Assembly (NCBI GenBank): GCA_963781345.1
Contig: CAWAFQ010000003.1
Coordinates: 62,001-126,000, forward strand
Direction: 5' to 3'
DNA length: 64,000 nucleotides
Source of the DNA: JBBRHQ01 sp963781345
GTDB lineage: Bacteria; Actinomycetota; Thermoleophilia; Solirubrobacterales; 70-9
Within the stretch, counting starts at the first letter, position 1. Each line of letters starts with the position of its first letter. The position numbers and the translations under genes were made by a program. The notes below the pieces were generated by a model that saw nothing but the letters and a program-made list of their open reading frames with translations, did no database searches and had not been told where the DNA came from. Positions 59,691 to 64,000 of the stretch are shown here, piece by piece.

Positions 59691-60587
59691 ATGACCGATC
59701 CCCCACCTCCCGAGAGCGCCCCGGACGAGGCCCTCGAGCAGGCCGAAGCGGCGAAGGTGGTCGACGATTCCAAGGACATGCTCGGCTTCCACCTGAAGCG
59801 GCTGCTCGGTGGGTGGAAAGCCTGGGCCGTGATCGTGCCGCTGGTGCTGATCGCCGGCGTCGCGGGCGCCAGCGCCAAGCCGGTCTACGGCCTCGCCGCG
59901 GCGGTGATCGTGCTCTTGCTCTCGCTGCTGGTCGTCTACATGATGGCCTCGGCGGCAGCGACGGAGTCATTCCTCGACGTCTACGCGGGGCAGAGGCAGA
60001 TGACGCACACCGGCAAGGGCCCCCTGCCGCCGGCCACCCCCCTGCTTCGCAAGGGCGATGAGCGCTACGCCGAGCACTCGCTGCGGGGCCCGCTGGCCGA
60101 GGGGGTCGAGGGCACCCTCGCGCTCTACACCTACGAGGACACCTCCTACGACAGCGACGGCAACCGCCAGACCAGCTACTACCGCTACACCGTCGGCCTC
60201 TGCGAGATCCCGGAGTGCGGCGAGCACGTTCCCACCCTCTACGTGCGGCGTAAGTTCGGGCTGAAGGCGCTGGAGAAGGTCGAGGACGCCTTCCGCAGCG
60301 TCGAGCGGGTCAAGCTCGAGAGCGAGGCGCTCGATGACGAGTACGAGATCTTCGCCGCCAAGGAGCAGGACCCGGTCTGGCTGCGTCGCCTCTTCGCCCC
60401 CACGTTCATCGTCTGGCTGACCGACTCGGCGCCGGAGAAGTTCGCCCTCGAGCTCGTCGGCGGCACCCTCTGCTGCTACGTCAAGGGACACCGCAAGAAG
60501 GCCGAGGGCCTCGACCAGATGCGGACGGCCACCGCCTCGGTCGCAGGCCGGCTGCGCGAGGAGTCGCTAGACACCGGCCACGTCTGA
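59691..60587 (+). CDS. Unknown membrane protein with two N-terminal helices and a large soluble domain
   Basis: 298 residues, not recognised. An acidic Pro/Glu-rich N-terminus (1-30), helix 1 (about 45-61, AVIVPLVLIAGVAGASA), helix 2 (about 65-86, GLAAAVIVLLLSLLVVYMMAS), then a cytosolic domain of about 210 residues with TLALYTYEDTSYDSDGNRQT, TLYVRRKFGLKALEKVEDAF and KFALELVGGTLCCYVKGH. The domain reminds me of DUF3137-type proteins but this is weak. ATG 59691 was chosen because upstream codons are shadow-like. It is divergent from mraZ and ends at a strong hairpin. Confidence 0.75.
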   Translation: MTDPPPPESAPDEALEQAEAAKVVDDSKDMLGFHLKRLLGGWKAWAVIVPLVLIAGVAGASAKPVYGLAAAVIVLLLSLLVVYMMASAAATESFLDVYAGQRQMTHTGKGPLPPATPLLRKGDERYAEHSLRGPLAEGVEGTLALYTYEDTSYDSDGNRQTSYYRYTVGLCEIPECGEHVPTLYVRRKFGLKALEKVEDAFRSVERVKLESEALDDEYEIFAAKEQDPVWLRRLFAPTFIVWLTDSAPEKFALELVGGTLCCYVKGHRKKAEGLDQMRTATASVAGRLREESLDTGHV

Positions 60588-60651
60588 ACTGATGCCACCG
60601 TCCTGCCCCGAGGTCGCATAGCGACTCCTAACCAGGACGGTGGGTCCAGTT
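60587..60651. terminator. Large bidirectional hairpin between convergent genes
   Basis: CCACCGTCCTG (60595-60605) and CAGGACGGTGG (60633-60643) are perfect 11-bp arms; outside them AACTG (60587-60591) pairs with CAGTT (60647-60651) across a 3-by-3 internal loop, and inside GTCGC/GCGAC forms an apical hairpin. It fills the gap between the unknown membrane protein gene and tadC. No U-tract. Confidence 0.65.
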
Positions 60652-60657
60652 TCTGGG

Positions 60658-61476
60658 CTAGAAGCCGCTGAGCAGGGTGTCGGCGTAGGCGATCAGGGCG
60701 GCGACGATCATCAGCAGCACCGAGGGCACGAGGACGAGGGCGACGACGAGCTGGATCTTCGGGGCGGCGCGTGCGGCGCTCTCCTCGACCCGGCGGCGCT
60801 GGTCGCGGCGCAGCGAGGACGCCTGGCGCTGGAGCTGTTCGGCAAGCGGCGACCCGAGGCGCCGCGAGCGCTCTATCGCGGCGCAGAGCCCGGCGATCTC
60901 GGGACCGGTAACGCGGCGGCGAAGCGCCGCCAGCGCCACCCCCAACGACGCCCCGCATGAGATCTCGGCGACCGTGATCGCAAGCTCGCGGGCGAGCGGT
61001 CCCTCCCCCGCCGCCACCTGCTCGAAGCCCGCGGCCGTGCCGCGCCCGAGGGCGGCGCTAACCGAGAGCAGGTCGAGCACGTCCGGCAGCGCCGCCAGCA
61101 GCCGCGCCCTGCGCCGCCGCGCGATCCGCTCCAGGAGTGCGTCGGGTGCGACGAACCCGGCCGCGGGGAGACCCGCGGCGACCAGCAGGGAGAGCCGCCC
61201 GGGGGCCGCCGGGGCGGCGGAGATCGCCACCAGTGCGCCCGTCAGCGCGGTCGCGGCCTTTGCGATCAGAGCGGCGGAGAGGGGCAGGCGATCCTCGAGA
61301 CCGGCCCGGGTCAGACGCTGCGGCAGGCCGAGCCGCAGTCCCGCCGCGAGGGCGCGGCGGTCGAGCCCCGGGATCGCGGCAAGCGGACCCGGGCCCTCCC
61401 GGGCGGCGAGCAGCTCGCGCCCGGCGACGGCGGCGAGGACCACGGCGGCCGCGGCCAGCAGCGGCGCCGGGCTCAC
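60658..61476 (-). CDS. tadC: Type II secretion/Flp pilus platform protein TadC
   Basis: 272 residues of the T2SSF platform family: several hydrophobic segments, LPDVLDLLSVSAALGRGTAAGFEQ and AERSRRLGSPLAEQLQRQA-like region (IERSRRLGSPLAEQL), ending with LVVALVLVPSVLLMIVAALI. GTG 61476 overlaps the tadB stop (GTGA), so the longer open frame upstream is ignored. With TadB it should form the inner-membrane platform driven by the TadA ATPase. Confidence 0.87.
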   Translation of the reverse strand: MSPAPLLAAAAVVLAAVAGRELLAAREGPGPLAAIPGLDRRALAAGLRLGLPQRLTRAGLEDRLPLSAALIAKAATALTGALVAISAAPAAPGRLSLLVAAGLPAAGFVAPDALLERIARRRRARLLAALPDVLDLLSVSAALGRGTAAGFEQVAAGEGPLARELAITVAEISCGASLGVALAALRRRVTGPEIAGLCAAIERSRRLGSPLAEQLQRQASSLRRDQRRRVEESAARAAPKIQLVVALVLVPSVLLMIVAALIAYADTLLSGF

Positions 61477-62312
61477 GCCGCGATCCTCGAGAGGCGGCGG
61501 ATCGCGGCGAAGCCGGCCAGCTGAAGCAGCCCGGCGAGCGCCATCAGGGCGAGCGCCGCGGGCGAGGACAGCAGCTTCGCGATGAACCCGGGCGCGAGAA
61601 GCTCGGCGAAGAGGGCGGCGCCGGTAGGCATCGCCACAACCAGCAGGCCGGTGAAGCGCGCCTGCGCGGTCGCCGCCAGGGCGTCCTCCATCACCCGGTC
61701 GCGCTCGGCGGCCCCATCGGCGAAGCGGCGCAGCAGGCCGGCGAGGTCTCCCCCGGAGATGCGCTGGCTCAGAAGCGCGGTGCTGAAGGAGTCGACCCGC
61801 CCCGATCCGATCCGGCCGCGCAATCCCTGCACGGCGGCTACGGTGGGTGCCCCCAGCTCGAGCTCGGCGCCGAGACGGGAGAGCTCCGCCGCCGCGGGCC
61901 CATCGAGCGACTCCGCCGCCGCGCAGAGCGCCGCCCGCAGCGAGCGCCCGGCGGTGAGCGAGTCGGCGACGGCCCGGGCGACGTCCGGAAGCGCCAGCTC
62001 GACCGCGCGCCGGTAGCGCCGGCGGCGGCGGGTCAGCGCCGATCCGGCCAGCAGCGGGGCGGCGAGCGCCAGCGGGACCGCCGCCGGCGGTCCGCCGAGA
62101 AGCAGCCCGGATGCTATCGCCGCTGCGACACCGAGCATCACCAGCCTGCGGCGCTCGAGCGCCGAGGGAAGGTACCCCTCGTGACCGGCGCGCGAGAGCG
62201 GCTCCAGAGCCAGCCGGACCCAGGCGGCGAGCGCGGGGGTCGCGAGCACGGCCTCGCGGGCGGCGAGCGCCCCGAGCCCGCCGGCGATCGCGCCGAGGGC
62301 CAGCGGCAGCAC
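61473..62312 (-). CDS. tadB: Flp pilus platform protein TadB
   Basis: 279 residues, T2SSF family: N-terminal helices (LALGAIAGGLGALAARE), ELALPDVARAVADSLTAGRSLRAAL, DSFSTALLSQRISGGDLAGLLRRFA and a C-terminal pair of helices. GTG 62312 starts 11 bp after the TadA ATPase gene stop. The prepilin and other tad genes are not in the window and may lie further along the minus strand on neighbouring sequence or elsewhere. Confidence 0.87.
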   Translation of the reverse strand: MLPLALGAIAGGLGALAAREAVLATPALAAWVRLALEPLSRAGHEGYLPSALERRRLVMLGVAAAIASGLLLGGPPAAVPLALAAPLLAGSALTRRRRRYRRAVELALPDVARAVADSLTAGRSLRAALCAAAESLDGPAAAELSRLGAELELGAPTVAAVQGLRGRIGSGRVDSFSTALLSQRISGGDLAGLLRRFADGAAERDRVMEDALAATAQARFTGLLVVAMPTGAALFAELLAPGFIAKLLSSPAALALMALAGLLQLAGFAAIRRLSRIAA

Positions 62313-62323
62313 CCCGGGCCCGC

Positions 62324-63445
62324 TCAGGGTCCCTCCCGGCCAGAGCCGCTGATCTCCACGACGTCGCGGACGGCGCTGACCCTGCGGGCGCCACCGGATC
62401 CGCGCTCCATCTGGACGACGAGATCGATCCCCCTGTTGAGCTGCTCGCGGATCGCCTCATGTGGGAGCCCGACCCCGGCCATCAGCGCCAGCGTCTCGAG
62501 CCGGCGCAGTGCATCAAGGGGAGAGTTCGCGTGCACGGTCGAGAGCGCGCCGTCGTGGCCGGTGTTGAGCGCGGTCAGCAGGTCGAGCGCCTCGGCGCCG
62601 CGAACCTCGCCGACGATGATCCGGTCGGGCCGCATCCGCAGGGCGTTGCGAAGCAGGTCGCGAATCGTCACCTCCCCCCTGCCCTCGACGCTCGGCGGGC
62701 GGCTCTCGAGGCGGACCACGTGGGGCTGCTGCATCCGCAGCTCGGCGGCGTCCTCGATCGTGACGATCCGCTCGCCCTCGGAGATGAAGCTCGAGAGCGC
62801 CCCCAGCATCGTCGTCTTGCCGGAGCCGGTGCCGCCGCTGATGAGGATGCTCATCCGCTGCTCGACCGCCAGCTGCAGCCTCTCGAGGGTCTCCTCGCCA
62901 AGGGTTCCCAGCTCGACCAGGCGCCTGGGTCCCGGCCGCTCGGCACTGAACCGCCTGATCGAGACCGCGGCACCGTCGACCGCAAGCGGCGGGATGACGA
63001 CGTTGACGCGGGAGCCGTCGGCGAGCCGGGCGTCGACCATCGGGCTGAGCTCGTCGACCCGGCGCCCGAGCGGTGCCAGGATCCGCTCGATCGCGTTGCG
63101 AAGCTCCTCCTCACCGGAGAACCCGACGGCCGTTGGCTCGATCACCCCGCCGCGCTCGACGTAGACCCGCCGCGGCCCGTTGACCATCACCTCCTCAACC
63201 CCGGGGTCGGCGAGCAGCTCCTCGAGCGGGCCGAGGCCGACCGTGTCGCGCATGATCCTCGCCCGCAGCTCGGCGCGATCCTCAGCGCAGAGCACGGCGG
63301 CGCGATCGTCGACGAGACGAGCAACCGCCTCCCCGAGCTCCTCGTGATCCCGCCTTCCGGCGGCCGCCTCGTTGCGGCGGCGCTCGACCAGGCTCGCCCG
63401 CAGATCCCCCGCGAGTTGGTCAAGGTGGCGATCCCTCGCAGCCAT
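62324..63445 (-). CDS. tadA: Flp pilus assembly ATPase TadA/CpaF
   Basis: 373 residues, secretion ATPase: DPGVEEVMVNGPRRVYVER (N-domain), Walker A ISGGTGSGKTTMLGALS, IVTIEDAAELRMQQPHVVRLE (Asp box/Walker B region), MRPDRIIVGEVRGAEALDLL and STVHANSPLDALRRLE (His box). It powers pilus or secretion assembly. ATG 63445; the frame upstream runs antisense through the divergent macro-domain gene and is not coding. Confidence 0.94.
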   Translation of the reverse strand: MAARDRHLDQLAGDLRASLVERRRNEAAAGRRDHEELGEAVARLVDDRAAVLCAEDRAELRARIMRDTVGLGPLEELLADPGVEEVMVNGPRRVYVERGGVIEPTAVGFSGEEELRNAIERILAPLGRRVDELSPMVDARLADGSRVNVVIPPLAVDGAAVSIRRFSAERPGPRRLVELGTLGEETLERLQLAVEQRMSILISGGTGSGKTTMLGALSSFISEGERIVTIEDAAELRMQQPHVVRLESRPPSVEGRGEVTIRDLLRNALRMRPDRIIVGEVRGAEALDLLTALNTGHDGALSTVHANSPLDALRRLETLALMAGVGLPHEAIREQLNRGIDLVVQMERGSGGARRVSAVRDVVEISGSGREGP

Positions 63446-63506
63446 GTCCCCACAAGCCGAGGCGTGAGCCCTCTCTCCCCCAGGGCGGGGCAATAGGCTA
63501 CGGAGC

Positions 63507-64000
63507 ATGGCTCGAATCGAAGTCCGGCAGGCGGACGTCACCACCCTTCGGGTGGACGCGATCACCAACGCCGCCAACACCCAGCTTCGCCACGGCGGAG
63601 GGGTCGCGGCCGCGATCTCGCGGGCCGGCGGCCCGGTGATCCAGGAGGAGAGCGACGCAGCCGCGCCGATCGGACTCGGCGAGGCGGTCGCCACCAGCGC
63701 CGGGGAGATGCCGGCGAAATGGGTCATCCATGCGGCGACGATGGAGCCCGGCGGGCGCCCGTCGGCGGAGGTGATCCGGGATGCGACCGCGAACACCCTG
63801 CGGCTGGCCGACGAGCTCGGGGCCACCTCGCTGGCGCTGGTGGCCTTCGGCACCGGTGTGGGCAAATTCCCCCTCGACCGGGCGGCAATGATCGAGGTCG
63901 AGGAGTGTGAGCGCCATATTACCGAGGGGACCGGCCTAGAGGTGATCGTCTTCGCCGTCAACGACGGGCGCGCCCTGCTGGCCTTCGAGGAGGCCCTCGC
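63507..64000 (+). CDS. Macro-domain protein (3' end outside window)
   Basis: 164 codons are visible, open to the end of the window. The start ARIEVRQADVTTLRVDAITNAANTQLRHGGGVAAAIS (key parts: QADVT, DAITNAAN, GGGVAAAI) and WVIHAATME, VAFGTGVGKFPLDRAA are the ADP-ribose-binding loops of the macro domain. Members remove or bind ADP-ribose and related metabolites. ATG 63507 has GGAG very close before it, so the start is likely but not certain. Divergent from tadA with a 61-bp shared region. Confidence 0.85.
   Translation, partial: MARIEVRQADVTTLRVDAITNAANTQLRHGGGVAAAISRAGGPVIQEESDAAAPIGLGEAVATSAGEMPAKWVIHAATMEPGGRPSAEVIRDATANTLRLADELGATSLALVAFGTGVGKFPLDRAAMIEVEECERHITEGTGLEVIVFAVNDGRALLAFEEAL

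Overview
The window looks like a chromosomal segment of a high-GC actinobacterium, most probably of the Thermoleophilia/Solirubrobacterales lineage. This is inferred from dense GC-rich coding, abundant GTG and TTG starts, four-base ATGA/GTGA gene overlaps, a division cluster without ftsA, a DNPR-type (meso-DAP) MurE, and paralog types common in that group (CSLREA beta-helix protein, AbiEi/DUF559 protein, NHEJ Ku/LigD pair). No tRNA, rRNA, CRISPR array or transposase was found.

Layout. (1) 1-2058, plus strand: 3' end of a membrane glycosyltransferase and a MOP-family polysaccharide flippase. (2) 2065-9289, minus strand: housekeeping operon priA-def-fmt-rsmB-(zinc ribbon)-rpe-(ion channel with RCK domain). 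(3) 9347-12321, plus-strand island: PH-domain membrane protein and a secreted CSLREA beta-helix protein. (4) 12362-15663, minus: cmk-der-metK. (5) 15729-17210, plus-strand island: cupin and acyl-CoA dehydrogenase-like protein. (6) 17301-27244, minus: MFS exporter-trpS-scpA-scpB-rluB-aroH-hisC-aroG/F-tyrA-aroA, an aromatic amino acid block tied to chromosome-condensation and RNA-modification genes. (7) 27339-34186, accessory region: FG-GAP secreted protein, FetAB-like ABC exporter, AbiEi/DUF559 protein, Ku plus stand-alone LigD polymerase, secreted matrixin-like protease. (8) 34189-43328, minus: ridA, ilvA, the glycine cleavage operon gcvT-gcvH-gcvPA-gcvPB and a hydrolase/acyl-CoA synthetase fusion that is frame-disrupted in this sequence. 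(9) 43357-59376, minus: complete dcw cluster mraZ-rsmH-ftsL-ftsI-murE-murF-mraY-murD-ftsW-murG-murC-murB-ftsQ-ftsZ. (10) 59691-64000: an unknown two-helix membrane protein, tadA/tadB/tadC pilus genes and the start of a macro-domain gene.

The most informative non-coding signals are in the dcw cluster. A promoter in front of mraZ carries three GTGGG boxes at exact 10-bp spacing (MraZ operator). An approximately 100-nt structured element occurs twice, directly after mraY and directly after ftsI, with two compensatory base-pair changes between the copies. Mutually exclusive GC-rich hairpins precede mraY. A TTGACA-N17-TACGTT promoter precedes ftsZ. Elsewhere, two plus-strand genes that face a convergent neighbour (FG-GAP gene, ligD) have their last coding bases and stop codon duplicated in tandem beyond the gene end, and an AACGTAAG-type motif brackets the AbiEi/DUF559 gene.

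Limits: all function calls come from reading motifs and gene order; no database search was possible. Start codons were chosen from overlaps and Shine-Dalgarno-like sequences and are stated where they are uncertain.
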